A DNA stretch of 64,000 nucleotides, taken from contig OW204011.1 of NCBI GenBank assembly GCA_934047225.1, positions 14,954,339 to 15,018,338 of the forward strand, read 5' to 3'. Position 1 is the first letter of the stretch. The number at the start of each line of letters is the position of its first letter. Source of the DNA: Ypsolopha sequella (Eukaryota > Arthropoda > Insecta > Lepidoptera > Ypsolophidae). Under the pieces are notes generated by a model. The model had not been told where the DNA came from. It did no database searches and saw only the letters and a list, made by a program, of their open reading frames with translations. Of this stretch, positions 36,601-45,020 are shown one piece after another. The position numbers were made by a program, and so were the translations under genes.

Positions 36601-39600
36601 GAGAGTATAACTGTCACAAAAAATAAGAAAAAGAACACTCGTCATGATATTGTTAATTTAGTATTGCTGCCTGAGACCAATCAGAAACGTCGTCGGTTCT
36701 CTAGCGGTGTTATAATAAATTGGGCCAATCATAATACAGAATTGCGGTGTTATGATATAAACTACTTGTAATTACCTGTAGTATGAAAGTAAATAAAACA
36801 TTTATTAGGCTCTCATTGATCCAAGGCTTTAGGGAATTAATAGTTTTATAGTTTTGTGGAGATCCAGCGAAATGGATATTATCATAAACGAAATAGATGT
36901 TACAGCTAACCAGCTAAGACTGACTTTGATTTATGCGGGAAAAACTCGACGTTTCGCGGATACATTCAAATTCCATTTTTTATTTTGGGACCCCAACAGC
37001 TTATGATTAAGTTACCAATACAAGAATAAATAAAAAATACAGTAAATGAAGCCAATAATATTGTCCACCAGTTATACAATGAATACATTCCTAGTACAGA
37101 ATTGCTAAAAATCAAAGTAACAATTAAAATTATTATTATTATTAAGTTTACAATATTATTATTATTATGTAGGTACACACTTCAGTCACGAGCCCATTGG
37201 GACGCGGTCATTTGAAAGGCATTCATGGGACCGAAGCCAACATTGAAGAGGCCTTTAGTACCATTTAAGGGGAACGAAAATACAAACAGAAATAAAATGT
37301 CAGCTTTCGGATGATTTTGTTGCAATAATTAGGTTACGTATAGCCATAAAAAAAAATACATGTTTTTGGTTGAACTTTAAGGTATTCATTTTCCACAAAC
37401 CACGTTAATCGATTCATATTTGTACTGTCAATGAATTTTTTTGTAACCCTCTATTGCACACTTCTTATCGATTTTGTTTCAGGTATCGCTTTCGCGATTT
37501 TGTTGGTTTTTTTTTAATAAAATTAGTGTGAATGATATCTATTCATTTTCCAAATACCACGTTATTCGGGTCAAAAAAAGCACCCCCTTTTTCCAAAAAT
37601 ACGTAAATCCACTGATGCAGTCAGTGATGAAGATATTGTCAGTCTACGCCTAGCGTTGGCGCCCGTAAGACGTGGAACCTGTGCCCTTTTTTGCAAGCTA
37701 TAAATATCACCCAAAACTACTTGTTGGAATAATTTACCACCGCCTGTGAGAAATAGCAAAACTAAGACCTCATTTAAAAGGAAACTGTTTCAACATCTCT
37801 TGACAATCCAAAAATCGTTGCCGTAATGTTAATTGTTTTTAGTTGTCCCTTGCTATCAATTTATTTGTATTCATTCAAGTTATATTCTTGCCATTTTAAT
37901 TCGTTAGCTGTTTCTTCTTTTTTTCTTTTTCTATGTATATAGTATGTTTATATGTGATCTTTATACACAACAATATTAATTTAATATTCATGTTGTAATG
38001 TAAGTAAGTAATATTATATGTATAATGTTATTTATTAATATAATAAATAAGAGTATTGTATCGGTTCTTTAAAGCCTTCTGTGTGATAACAGGCCTGACA
38101 TAATACCAGGGCACTGAGATTTTTTTTTTTAAATCGCATTGTCCTGAGTCAGACCTTTTTCGCTGCCTCAACACAACATCTCTTGTTTTTATTGTTATTG
38201 TGTTACTGATCATTGTGTATGTTAGTGTTGTGTTTGTTAATTTTTTAATCTACTTTATTTTATTTTTTACTTGTTATTGCAGCGAATAAATGCCTTCTTA
38301 TTCTTATTCTTATTCTTACTTCAAAAGATATTGAAATTAATTTTATAAAGTAATATTTCGAGGAGCATCATATTCCTGCCGTTAAAAACTCAACAAAATA
38401 TGCGTATGAGTGATTTAGCTACATTGTGCCATAGTCATAACAACAAAACTGAATGAATTTGGAATGAATTCATACTTTTATGCGGGAAAATAATATATGT
38501 TACTCTAAAAGAATAATTTTGTGATCGTTATTGAAACCCAAATTAATTTACTTATACTTACTGAGATCTGTAACAAAGGTCAATGACCTTTTCGTGAATT
38601 TACCCTCTAGTATTGGCTCATCATTTCAGGTCCAATAAGTGAAGTTTTTTGCAAATTATATAGGTACACTTACTTGGGATAAATCGCCAAGCATTTAAAA
38701 TATAGAAATTTATTTTGAAATATTTACAGTGCATGGCAAAATTATTAGATCGTAGATAATCCTGTCGGTACATGTTCAGGTTCTGTTACGCAAAATGAAA
38801 ACAATGAAACTCTTTTAGGATTAATTTGTTATCCCTATGTTTGTCTGTCTGTCCGTTTGTCTAGACAATTTTTTCTGGGTAAAATTAATAAATACCAATA
38901 TTAACGGACCTCTATAGAGCTGTAAAAACATACTTTTGACGTTTTTATTTATATTACGTTTTAGGTTTTTACGTTTTTTTTACGTTTTTCATACAAATTT
39001 TCTCACTATGAAAATGTAGGGATGAACACTTGAGATAATATTTTGCATTTAAAAGTCAACACAGAAAGGAATTGTTGAACAAATAATGTAAAAAATATGA
39101 AAACCATGTTGTTCTATTCTAAAGGGATTAATTATCTACTGTTCAATGTGGCGATAGCTTTGTATATTTTTTTCCTTGAATTATTTTTTACTAAGATAAT
39201 ATATAGTTTAATACAAGGTTTTCCTTAAGAGGTCCCTTTACCCCTGTATTTTTCTTAAAATTCATACAATAGGTATAAACCGAATGTGAAGTCTACAGCT
39301 TATTTTCTTCATATCTTTTTTCATGAGTATATTCTAGTGACATCTAACTACGTCTCTATACAGCCCAAAAAGCAAAATTTGATAAAACACCATCATAATA
39401 GCTGTCAGGATATCGTCAATATTGCCTCGTTTTTACGCAAAGTTTAACAAGTTTGTATATTTTTATCTATACTGGAAATAAAAAAGAGAGAAATACAGGC
39501 GTCGTTCATGTTAAGATGACTAAGTTTACACACTTTGCTAAGTATAAACAATTACCGTTTCATGGAAAACTGTTTTGACCTGAAACCATTTCACAAATTC

Positions 39601-42382
39601 AATTAACTTATTTTGAATATCTTGTTATCTTGCACTTCTTGATGAGAAGTACAATTTCAATAAGTAAAAATACAACTTTTAGTTAAGAAAACTTATAGTT
39701 AAAAGTCTGCTGTATGCATTAACATATTTTTAATTATATTACAATAGTAATAAAATAATTGGCTTATCCGTCGTCGTGATACCAGCCGTAGATTTCTTAA
39801 ATAATCTGATATCACGCTTATGGAAAACCCAATTATTTTGAAGATACCATAATATCATTAAAATATGTTTATGCATATAGCAAACTTTTAACAATAAATT
39901 GTCTTAGCTAAAAGTTGTACTTTACCGTTATAATTATTTCTTAATATTTTGTTACAAATTTGGAGAAATAGCCCTTTAGGAAAACCTTGTATGAAAATAT
40001 TTGTTATCTTTGTAACAAAGAAAAAAAAAAAAATAAACAAAGCTATCGCCACATTGAACAAACAGTAAATTATTAATCCCTTTAGAATAGAAAGATATGG
40101 TTTTATATTTTTTACATTATTTGTTCTACAGTTCCTTTATGTGCTTTCTTTCAAATGCAAAATATTATGTGAAGTGTTGATCTCTATATTTTCATAAGGA
40201 GAAAATTTGTATGAAAAAGTTAAACAAAAGGCCATAAAAACGTTATAATATGTATATTTTACAGGGCTGTAAATATTAGCATTTATTGATTTTACCCACA
40301 AAAATTGCCTAGACAAACGGAAAAACAGACAAGCATAGGGACAACAAATTAATCCTAAAAGAGTTTTGTTTTTTCATTTTGCGTAAAGGGACCTGAACAT
40401 TTCAAAATATGATACAAATAAATTTCTATATTTTAAACACTTGGCGATTTATCCCAAGGGTAAACAGGTGTCCCAAAAGTCAACGCTTTCCCTTGGAAGG
40501 CTGGTAGGCCAGCTCATGACTGACCAGAATATCAAATTATGACCTCAGCAAAAAGTAGATAGTCTTCGAATTGATGGTACTTTTATAAATTCGAATAAAT
40601 TTTTGAGAGTCAAAGCTAACCAGTTCTAAATTCTAAGAATAAAATTTTTGTTGCGCAACTCTGAATAGTCATGCTATTGATAAAGTCAAAAATAAACCTT
40701 GAAATGCTGTTACATCAGGAAGAAAAATAAAAACCCAATTTATGAGCAATTTTTTGTAATTAGGTTAGTTCGATACCACACCCTGAAAAAAAATATCCTA
40801 TGTTAGTTTTGCAAATTGTCTTAAATAACGGCTCATCAAATATTGTTTTTCAAATGATCTGGCAATTTCTGTGTTTTACTTTTGAAAAAAAAGTTATTGC
40901 TATTTTACTACCAAAGGAGCTGCGTATTTTTTAAATTTTTTAGAATTCAGAATGAAAGAGTGGCGGGCAGTAAAAATATTTGACGTTCATTAGAAATGCC
41001 ATTTAACACGCGTTAGAGTGAGATAAATAGTGACGCTATTTAAAATGAGTTGGAATGAGATAGTAACGCAGTTAAACGTGGTTGAATGAGAGAGGCATAA
41101 TTGATATAGGCTACAGTAAGATAGATAGTGACGTGGTGCATTCCTTCTGAGAATATTTCTTAGTTTCCACTTTTTGTATTAACAACTTTAGTAAAAATTT
41201 TTTGTAAAGAAATTTTTGGTCCAATTTATTTTCCCGCAAGTGTAAAACCAGCTCAACGGGCGAAAAATATTTAAAGAATGGGTAATGGTGACAATTAACC
41301 GTCACGATATTATTATGTATCTCTAAAGGAGTGTCTGAAATGTTCCGAGGGTCAACTGATAAATCAAACACTCAAAAAACCACTTTTAGCCGACCATAAT
41401 AAATTTACGTCCTGACGTGATAGCAAGTAGGATCAATGCCGTGTGACGATGATCGAAATACACTAATAAATTAGATAAAATAAAATACGTATTACTTTTG
41501 ACCCTGCCTCGTCCACTCTATTCGTGTTTTTGCTATGGTGACGCGAGCTTAGAGACCGGGACGAATTTCCCCCCGCGCGCTATCGTAAAATAGAATAAGC
41601 CACGCCCGGAACTGGTTTTTGTTTTGGCTATGTCATACTCTTAATCTAAATTGAGGCCTCCCTCTCAATCACTAATGGACAGTTGGACAGTCCCCCACAG
41701 TTGCCAACTTATTGCCAGGAAGGAAGCGACTTGGAGTGGGCTATGAGGATGGCTATGGAGTAACAGGGCTATGGAGTGAGATAACGGACATCTGCCTCGA
41801 AAATCTCTCACAAATTTAATTATGGCAGATACTGACTTGCTGCTTGATAACTATCCAGCAGGATAGCCGTTGTGGGCATATCTAGCTACCATGGGGCGAA
41901 CAAGGGGCAACTCTATGTAATTATTATTATTATGATTAAGATTTAAAATATGACATAGAATTTATTAAAGCAATTTTAGGTACATAATAAGTGTATGTTG
42001 AGCATGCAAGTTTACGAGGGTGTGTTTGAATGAGTGTGTGAGTGACACTGATAAAGGCCACTCTTACATTGACCGAAACGTCGATTTTTTCTCGCATAAA
42101 TCAAAGTAAATCTTAGCTGTATTTCGTATGATGGACACTATCCCTAGTTTAATGAATATTATCAATTGAAAATTTTTACTTAGTAATTGTTTTTTTAACA
42201 TTACTCTGGTATTCCAGGAGCCCAAAGACCTGCGCTACGCGGTCTACGGCCTGGTGGCGTTCGGTATTGGGTGCGGTGAAGGTGGCATTCCTGGTGTCTA
42301 CGTCAATGTTCCCATGTTTTACTCCTGGATCGACGAGCAGCTGAAGGCTGAGGGCATCACGACGGACACTTACAAGTTTTAG
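18652..42382 (+). CDS. Clip-domain serine protease homologue (SPH), nine coding segments
   Basis: Joining 18652-18656, 25051-25298, 26252-26372, 29368-29610, 30829-30946, 31312-31417, 35102-35280, 36434-36598 and 42218-42382 gives 1350 bases in one frame (449 residues plus stop), with GT/AG at every junction. Residues 1-18 form a signal peptide ending STSLA. An acidic linker follows, then a clip domain (Cys91, 101, 107, 129, 136, 137) and an S1-like domain from about Cys173. His236 occupies the catalytic His position, but the Asp position is Ser286 ('LNSIALL') and the Ser position is Gly386 ('GGDGGSPL'). The Cys42-Cys58 disulfide pair of chymotrypsin is absent on both sides (Gly221, Lys237). 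Clip-domain SPHs are secreted haemolymph proteins that act as cofactors in prophenoloxidase activation; that role is inferred from family membership. The exact orthologue is not assigned. Confidence 0.85.
18747..19062. mobile_element. MITE in SPH intron 1
   Basis: The inverted ends carry 'cattacaaacggc' and 'gtcagtttctaaac' on the left and 'tttagaaactgacgatgcc' with 'atttgtaaatgcc' on the right. No coding capacity. Confidence 0.6.
19245..19925. mobile_element. Disrupted palindromic MITE with inner MITE
   Basis: The two ends ('gccaaattcatattggagg' and 'cagtatcaaggtttggtgta') belong to the 9.96 kb MITE family. A LINE-like 3' fragment (about 19297-19620) and a second palindrome (about 19745-19877, 'atttgagcgttctg' arms) interrupt it. 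The second palindrome has a relative at 27422-27556. Confidence 0.5.
19927..20024 (+). repeat. Tandem duplication, about 50 bp x 2
   Basis: 'ccttataattgcgtaaaac' and 'tctaaaactt'-type blocks occur twice in a row with one or two substitutions. Confidence 0.75.
20125..20335 (+). repeat. Lepidopteran dispersed repeat ending 'ggccggttttt'
   Basis: It shares the 'ctggtggaccgaaaaatatg' segment and the terminal 'acgcacttggccggtttttt' with related copies at 14.4 and 24.6 kb. Confidence 0.55.
20401..21990 (+). CDS. LINE reverse transcriptase (CR1/jockey group), N-terminally truncated
   Basis: The open frame enters from the truncated 5' end; the first 60 or so bases before 20464 already encode family-like sequence. 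From 20464 it encodes 508 residues. RT motifs are in order: 'SNYRPVSVLPVLSKVFEK', 'FCDLSKAFDCVNH' with the first catalytic Asp, 'GVPQGSILGPLLFLIYIND', and the active-site box 'LFADDTS'. A thumb and C-terminal region follow. The domain is intact, without stops or frameshifts, implying recent insertion, but the upstream endonuclease is absent. It lies in SPH intron 1 in the same orientation as the host gene. Confidence 0.88.
   Translation, partial: DRQGFKHINSLTVIKAFKSLNLKKTEDLWGLSVKVISSVIDLIAPYLALIFNKCVDDGIFPDLMKFSKLIPLFKSGDHGDPSNYRPVSVLPVLSKVFEKIVFNQLLFHFNLNKLLHCEQYGFTRGMSTTDAGVALVKHIFDAWEEKQDAFGVFCDLSKAFDCVNHETLLCKLDHYGVRGKSLALLKSYLSDRIQKVDINGVKSSGALVKMGVPQGSILGPLLFLIYINDLPYLVKDLTKIVLFADDTSLIFKVNRRKDILDGANTTLSLVLDWFTVNNLVLNAKKTKCIKFTLPNVIQVDGNLLLQGSKLELVNETKFLGITVDSRLQWGPHIEALCGRLSSAAYAVRRIRQITDVDTARLVYFSYFHSIMSYGMLLWGRAADTDAVFVLQKRAIRAIYNMKHRDSLRQKFKEINILTVPCEYIYQVLRYVRKNVESFPRLGKQHCKETRNKHKLAFPKIRLAKVSTSFVGHGIRFYNKLPKEVLTLSENKFKLYIKQGLLKKAYYKINEYLDDGEAWCYSDNDTRSKL
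22226..22258 (+). other. Hairpin in the LINE 3' UTR
   Basis: A perfect 9 bp stem (cttgctaag / cttagcaag) encloses a 15-base pyrimidine-rich loop. The same hairpin, with changes only in the loop, is in the second 3' UTR copy at 35493-35525. It may be the structure recognised by the LINE RT. Confidence 0.55.
22765..23174. mobile_element. piggyBac-like MITE with TTAA target duplication
   Basis: The ends 'ggggctgcacgacgctaaa' and the reverse complement of 'tttagcattgtggagcccc'-type sequence are flanked by TTAA at 22761-22764 and 23175-23178. TTAA duplication is characteristic of piggyBac transposons. The 410 bp body is non-coding. Confidence 0.78.
23310..23671 (+). mobile_element. SINE-like deletion derivative of an RTE-type LINE, copy 2
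   Basis: Longer sibling of 12641-12945 with the same head, body and 'ggctgatggatggatggat' tail. The tail corresponds to the 3' end of the RTE-like remnant at 33.84-33.99 kb. Confidence 0.65.
23672..25050. other. SPH intron 1, 3' part
   Basis: Contains a C-run at about 23917-23928, a dispersed-repeat fragment at 24600-24720, and a tandem 'gtatagggtttta' run at about 24779-24840. Nothing coding is seen. Confidence 0.5.
25051..25298 (+). CDS. SPH exon 2
   Basis: It follows the acceptor 'aaatccacag' and ends at donor g|gtatgt. It encodes the signal-peptide core (PSSSLLLVLLSTSLA) and a long acidic, Gly-Asp-rich linker ('NTEGGGDGDGDFSLKPS'). The hydrophobic start with no in-frame Met shows that a short upstream coding exon is required. 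Confidence 0.8.
25449..25814. mobile_element. hAT-like MITE with perfect 8 bp target duplication
   Basis: The ends 'cagtggcgta' and 'tacgccactg' are classic hAT termini, and tcaaatgc flanks both sides (25441-25448 and 25815-25822). The 366 bp body is non-coding. It lies in SPH intron 2. Confidence 0.88.
26252..26372 (+). CDS. SPH exon 3 (clip domain, first half)
   Basis: After acceptor 'ttatttttcag' the frame encodes Asp85 to Arg125, including clip cysteines 91, 101 and 107 in 'CVRDDGKPGICVVYYQC'. The donor is ag|gttagc. Phase agrees with both neighbours. Confidence 0.85.
26942..27237. mobile_element. Inverted-repeat MITE at a TTAA-like site
   Basis: The ends 'gagcggttttgcagtc' and 'gaaaccgctc' are inverted, with TTAA on the left and TTGA on the right. 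The centre repeats a 'caaaaaattttga' motif several times. It may be piggyBac-related like 22765-23174. Confidence 0.5.
28658..29233. mobile_element. hAT-like MITE with ccgata repeats
   Basis: The ends 'tagggatgcat' and 'atgcatcccta' are flanked by gttttaac (28650-28657) and gtttttac (29234-29241), a 7 of 8 match to a hAT duplication. The left side carries repeated ccgata/gatatatcgg units. It lies in SPH intron 3. Confidence 0.8.
29368..29610 (+). CDS. SPH exon 4 (clip domain end, linker, start of S1 domain)
   Basis: Acceptor 'ctgactgcag', donor at|gtaaaa. It encodes clip cysteines 129, 136 and 137 ('CPHYLDVCCLRHE'), a Pro/Ala linker, Cys173 and the opening of the protease-like domain ('YRIINDGTLAEFLEFPWMVA'). 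In active enzymes this region holds the activation site. The Arg-Ile-Ile sequence resembles that site but lacks the usual Val/Ile-Gly-Gly. Confidence 0.88.
29640..30828. other. SPH intron 4
   Basis: Non-coding. I recognise no complete transposon here. Confidence 0.45.
30829..30946 (+). CDS. SPH exon 5 (catalytic-His region)
   Basis: Acceptor 'tatcttccag', donor agt|gtgagc. It encodes 'LGGGSLIHPRVVLTSAHKI': the His is kept, but the normally paired cysteines before and after it are Gly and Lys. Confidence 0.88.
30980..31018 (+). pseudogene. Fragmentary duplicate of SPH exon 5
   Basis: The 'gcctggtcgcagaaggact' segment repeats the start of exon 5 ('gcctggtcacagaaagact') about 35 bp after that exon ends, with several changes and no flanking splice acceptor. 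It looks like a short local duplication in intron 5. Confidence 0.65.
31312..31417 (+). CDS. SPH exon 6
   Basis: Acceptor 'atatatcttccag', donor c|gtaagt. It encodes 'IKIRAGEHDTRTTSEGH' and continues to 'IIRHDNFYR', the usual stretch between the His and Asp regions of clip-domain homologues. It ends one base into a codon and is phase-compatible with both exon 7 copies. Confidence 0.87.
31966..33316 (-). mobile_element. LINE (jockey/CR1-like), 5' truncated, minus strand
   Basis: The flanking 11-mer aaaaacaaact occurs at 31955-31965 and again at 33317-33327, a target-site duplication of the size expected from LINE insertion. At the element's 3' end (left side) is an (aag)n tail read on the minus strand. 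The left duplication copy follows RTE-like sequence and the right copy precedes more of it. Confidence 0.85.
31993..33316 (-). CDS. LINE reverse transcriptase, N-terminally truncated
   Basis: About 440 residues from the truncation point. They include 'FVDLSAAYDTVNHRIL' (first catalytic Asp region), 'NGLPQGSVLSPILFNVYTND', the active-site box 'LFADDLAL', and a C-terminal Cys/His cluster ('CLCGVPQTTDHLMSC'). It belongs to the jockey/CR1 assemblage; the clade is not assigned. The frame is intact from the truncation to the stop at 31993. The upstream RT fingers and endonuclease are missing, so it cannot retrotranspose by itself. Confidence 0.87.
33840..34178 (+). repeat. 3' end of the RTE-type LINE, interrupted
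   Basis: 'atccatccctaat' to 'caacagtggacg' matches the 3' part of the SINE-like copies at 12.6 and 23.3 kb. The final 'aggctgatagatggatgg' tail reappears at 34156-34174 after about 170 bp of unrelated sequence. Confidence 0.55.
34362..34965. other. A-only insertion 1
   Basis: This 600 bp stretch is absent from copy B, where 'ttttaatgtag' runs straight into 'gtatgcttcaat'. The junctions share GTAG. Origin is unknown; a B-side deletion is equally possible. Confidence 0.55.
35102..35280 (+). CDS. SPH exon 7 (copy A; substituted catalytic Asp)
   Basis: Acceptor 'tcctgtccccag', donor aag|gtatta. It encodes 'VLNSIALLILSEPV', where active enzymes have Asp-Ile-Ala-Leu, followed by 'ETRCYSMGWGKDQF', the conserved Gly-Trp-Gly segment. 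Confidence 0.92.
35487..36030 (+). repeat. CR1-like LINE 3' UTR fragment (A-only insertion 2)
   Basis: It matches the 3' UTR of the LINE at 22.2-22.6 kb, including the cttgctaag hairpin and 'gttcatgtacatttattatt'. A MITE (35561-35733) interrupts it. The whole 35343-36149 stretch is missing from copy B. Confidence 0.75.
35561..35733. mobile_element. Palindromic MITE inside the LINE fragment
   Basis: The ends 'ctgtac..ggtgc' and 'gcacctagtacag' continue inward as 'tatcatcaaaaacatagata' and its inverse. Related to 17185-17386. Confidence 0.72.
36434..36598 (+). CDS. SPH exon 8 (copy A; substituted catalytic Ser)
   Basis: Acceptor 'tatcttacag', donor ggg|gtgaga. It encodes 'CAGGEEGKDTCGGDGGSPLV': Gly replaces the catalytic Ser of the GDSGG motif. 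Exactly 55 codons, phase 0 at both ends. Confidence 0.92.
37571..38325 (+). pseudogene. LINE 3' end remnant
   Basis: A short + strand frame encodes 'WNNLPPPVRNSKTKTSFKRK', which resembles the C-terminus of CR1/L2-group RT proteins. Non-coding sequence and a (ttctta)n tail at about 38300-38322 follow, as in such LINEs. Confidence 0.45.
38661..40490. mobile_element. Large fold-back element
   Basis: Two arms of about 550 bp, 38661-39215 and about 39985-40490, are imperfect reverse complements. Shared blocks include 'gggataaatcgccaag', 'cctagacaaacgg', 'aaagctatcgccacattgaa' and 'gcaaaatatta'. The 770 bp centre has no gene. A stray end of the family is at 16826-16873. Confidence 0.72.
40491..41643. 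other. Non-coding sequence in A-only insertion 3
   Basis: It begins with a mariner-end-like 'caggtgtcccaaaag' (about 40466-40480) and has a GC-rich patch near 41.55-41.61 kb. Nothing else is recognised. Confidence 0.35.
42218..42382 (+). CDS. SPH exon 9 (copy A; C-terminus)
   Basis: After acceptor 'ggtattccag' it encodes 'YGLVAFGIGCGEGGIPGVYV' and the C-terminal helix 'YSWIDEQLKAEG', ending at TAG 42380-42382. This is the standard end of an S1 domain. Confidence 0.93.
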   Translation, partial: EPKDLRYAVYGLVAFGIGCGEGGIPGVYVNVPMFYSWIDEQLKAEGITTDTYKF

Positions 42383-42433
42383 TTTTATTGTGGCTGTGAG
42401 ACGAGAAACGTGAGATATAAGTCTGGCTACCGA

Positions 42434-42439
42434 AATAAA
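42434..42439 (+). terminator. Poly(A) signal of SPH copy A
   Basis: AATAAA lies 52 bases after the stop codon. The same context recurs in copy B. Confidence 0.75.
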
Positions 42440-43029
42440 ACAGTTTTTTTTTAAACTGGCAACCCAATTTTTTTTATTGTAACACAAGAAATAGTTAATG
42501 CAACACTAGAAATTGTTATTGTAACACAAGAAATTATTACCCGTAACCACTTAGCATTTCTGCAAAGATGTTGTGTGACTCCCCCGTAAAGTGTGAAATT
42601 AAAATTCTTTCACAAAACGTCAAAACTAGGAGACGATGATCGGAGGGAGGAGGAGCGTGTTAGCCGTTTTAACAAGTAAATAAATTTTGGGAGCTAAGCA
42701 AAGCAGAGCGAGGCGACTTTCCTAATTTTAACAAAAGTACAATATGCCTAGGCAGATTATGACATGCCCACTGCCGTCCTTTTGTCATGATAGAATGATT
42801 AAATTGACATGAGTACACTATCGGGAGCGGGGGCGTAGCGTCTACGGTTGAAATTAATCTGATCCGTTTATTATCTGCGTGTACTACAACCAGTTTTTTT
42901 TTATATACCACCTTTTTTCTGTTCCATATTTTGATACCCTTAATTAAGATGAGCTGGTAATGACAAAATGTAAAAATATTACTATCCTATTGTGAAGTTT
43001 AGCGGCGAGTGATCAATGATAATATTAAG

Positions 43030-43682
43030 TTCATGGTGAAATTGAATCAACCGCCCGAATCCCTATAAGAGGTTCAGTTGGTCATAGAGACTACATATGT
43101 GAAGTTTCAGGTGCATCAGATAAAGTAATGGTAGGTCACGTAATATCTAAAAACGGTGAATAAAATGTCGATTAAGTTGTGTGGGTGGACAGGAAAACGT
43201 GTGTGTATATAAATAAACAATAATTGTCCACTCTCGATGGAATTCGTGCGGATCTCTGCAGGTGACGGCAGAATAACAGATTTCAGTTTGTGGCATTATG
43301 CTGAGTTGGAGCCTTTTTCTCTTTGCCGCGACACACATACCACTAGGATAAATTTAACTTTCTTTTCGTGTTTTAACTTTTTTTTTATTTAAGTTCTTAT
43401 TTAAGCTCTACTTTGTTTTTGTATGTATGTGTCGTGTTTTTGAGAAATAAATGTTACATCTATCTATCTACATATCTATCTATCTATATATTTGGATTCA
43501 ACGTGTCAAATCTACCCACACAACTGAATCGAAAGTTTACTCACATGTAAATACGTTTCTCAATGTCTCGTGACCTATTATTATCTGATCCATCTGAAAC
43601 TTTACAAGTGTTGTGTCTATCACCCACTGAACCTCCCATAGAAATTCGGGCGGTTCATTAAATTTCACCTTTTATAATACGA
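43030..43682. mobile_element. Inverted-repeat element downstream of SPH (copy A)
   Basis: Arms of about 110 bp with 'aaccgcccgaat', 'gaggttcagt' and 'gtttcag' on the left recur inverted on the right ('attcgggcggttcatt'). A (tatc)n run lies in between. The copy B counterpart is about 60850-61500. Confidence 0.6.
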
Positions 43683-43879
43683 AGTATTTTCTGAAAAGGG
43701 TGATGAGTGCCAAATAAAGTTTTGTCATGTTTTGCTGTAAAACGATTGTTTTTATTTTTATAAACTTTTCAGATTACCCACGTTATCGGCGTCTTTTATA
43801 GATAGGTTAATTGAGAAATAAGTAGATACGCTAGGTTCCATAACCGTGTAACTGTATACCATTCATAATCAAGGAAAAA

Positions 43880-44640
43880 TCGAAAGTTTAACATGATTAA
43901 CACAAGAATTCTCTTACTCCTTCCAAACGCCTAAAGCGATTTTAATCATTATTTCACCAAATTATAGGAAATTTTTAGATCTAAAAAATTTAAGTTCAAA
44001 ATTTTTTTTCTTTTCAAGGCACGCTGAAGTGAACATAATTCCAATGTCGTTTCCGTTGATATTTGCACCGACACAAATCGAGTTGCTTATTTAGCGTGGT
44101 CATACGCCTTAAGATACATTCAAAAGGATCTTACGACTAGTGAAATAATTTTTTGCCTAAACTAAACTACAAAAGAAGCCTGAACTTTAGGCATAAAGTT
44201 AAAAAGAGTATAAAAGGACTAAAATTAACAATTTTATGCTTAAAAATTCAATAAATATTTCCGTGAAGTGTAAAAGGTAATATTACGAAGTTGCCTAGAA
44301 CACCTTGTAACATTCCACATGGTATGCTGTCATTAGGTATCACTAAAATGGACAATTATTATGTACTTAGTCATAATAAACATACAGATGATGTATGAAC
44401 CTTAATACTTAGAAGTTTCGGTAAATTGGCAACATTCCAAACTGAGACGGAACCAACCACAGGTCGAAGGGTCCACCAAAACTCATGTGCTTAGATGAAT
44501 AATCAACTTAAAGTAAAGGAAATATTGAATGATTGAACCATTAAGGGTTTCACCTTCCCTTGTAACTCTAAACATCATTGTGACAAAATGTTCATACTGC
44601 TCATTATTTCATTAAGATCTTAAAAAGCATAGTATTGTTG
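43880..44640. other. Non-coding spacer with an old repeat fragment
   Basis: About 44010-44110 is a divergent piece of the 475 bp repeat from 15-16.7 kb ('aatgtcgtttccgttgatat'). Nothing else is identified. Confidence 0.45.
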
Positions 44641-44880
44641 TGTAGCAAACAATATGGCGGCTGGAATTCGAATGTTCTTGAAAGATTCAAAAATTATCAG
44701 AACTACACGTGGCGTATTCAAACCGCAGTGGAGAAATCGGATTTGTAGGCGCGAAAACAAATTGTAACTAGAATTGAACTTTGGGTTAAGGGGGAAAGAG
44801 GCTAAAATATATTCAGCAATTGATGATAGAAGAACTGGTTAAAACAAGTTTGTTGTAGGAAGGCAGTGAGATGGTTAGTG

Positions 44881-45020
44881 TGACGTAATATCGTACGTTT
44901 TGGAGAGGCGACGGCGAGCCAATAGGAACACATCTAGAAAAGTTGCGTGGGCATCGAACAGAGGTAGGAGAGAAGGCTTTATAAGGCCATTGCGCGCGCT
45001 TTTGAGGGAATTAGCAGATT
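44881..45020 (+). promoter_or_regulatory. Promoter-like region of an unidentified transcript
   Basis: It shows a CRE-like tgacgtaa (44881-44888), a CCAAT box (44919-44923) and a TATA-like tttataa (44978-44984), placing a predicted start near 45008-45015. An 'aatatggcggc' motif lies upstream near 44653. No protein-coding frame follows, so this would drive a noncoding RNA or a gene whose exons I cannot see. Confidence 0.4.

Larger units (their letters stand above)
37267..41643. mobile_element. A-only insertion 3, TTAA-flanked composite
   Basis: Copy A reads 'ccatTTAAggggaacg' on the left and 'actcTTAAtctaaa' on the right, while copy B has a single 'ccatTTAAtctaaa'. That is the pattern of insertion with TTAA duplication. 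The first 128 bp recur at 61727-61854, again right after TTAA. Obvious terminal inverted repeats are lacking, so piggyBac affiliation is unproven. It contains a LINE end and a fold-back element. Confidence 0.65.
36906..42122. mobile_element. Inverted-terminal-repeat DNA element in SPH intron 8, interrupted
   Basis: The ends 'cagctaagactgactttgat' and 'atcaaagtaaatcttagctg' are inverted, with 'cgacgtttcg' and 'cgaaacgtcg' further in. Copy B holds the same element uninterrupted at about 59099-59942. Copy A carries an extra 4.4 kb (37267-41643) within it. Confidence 0.72.
34243..43879. repeat. Segmental duplication, copy A (SPH exons 7-9)
   Basis: Near-identical to 57798-61699 apart from three stretches found only here: about 34362-34965, 35343-36149 and 37267-41643. 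Homology begins at 'cttcgcaaatttccg' and ends at 'caaggaaaaa'. It carries SPH exons 7-9 and downstream repeats. Confidence 0.88.

Noticed and set aside
42669..42911. 80-codon minus-strand frame, repeated at 60489-60731
   Set aside because: Its recurrence follows from the segmental duplication; there is no recognisable domain and it lies in 3' flanking sequence.
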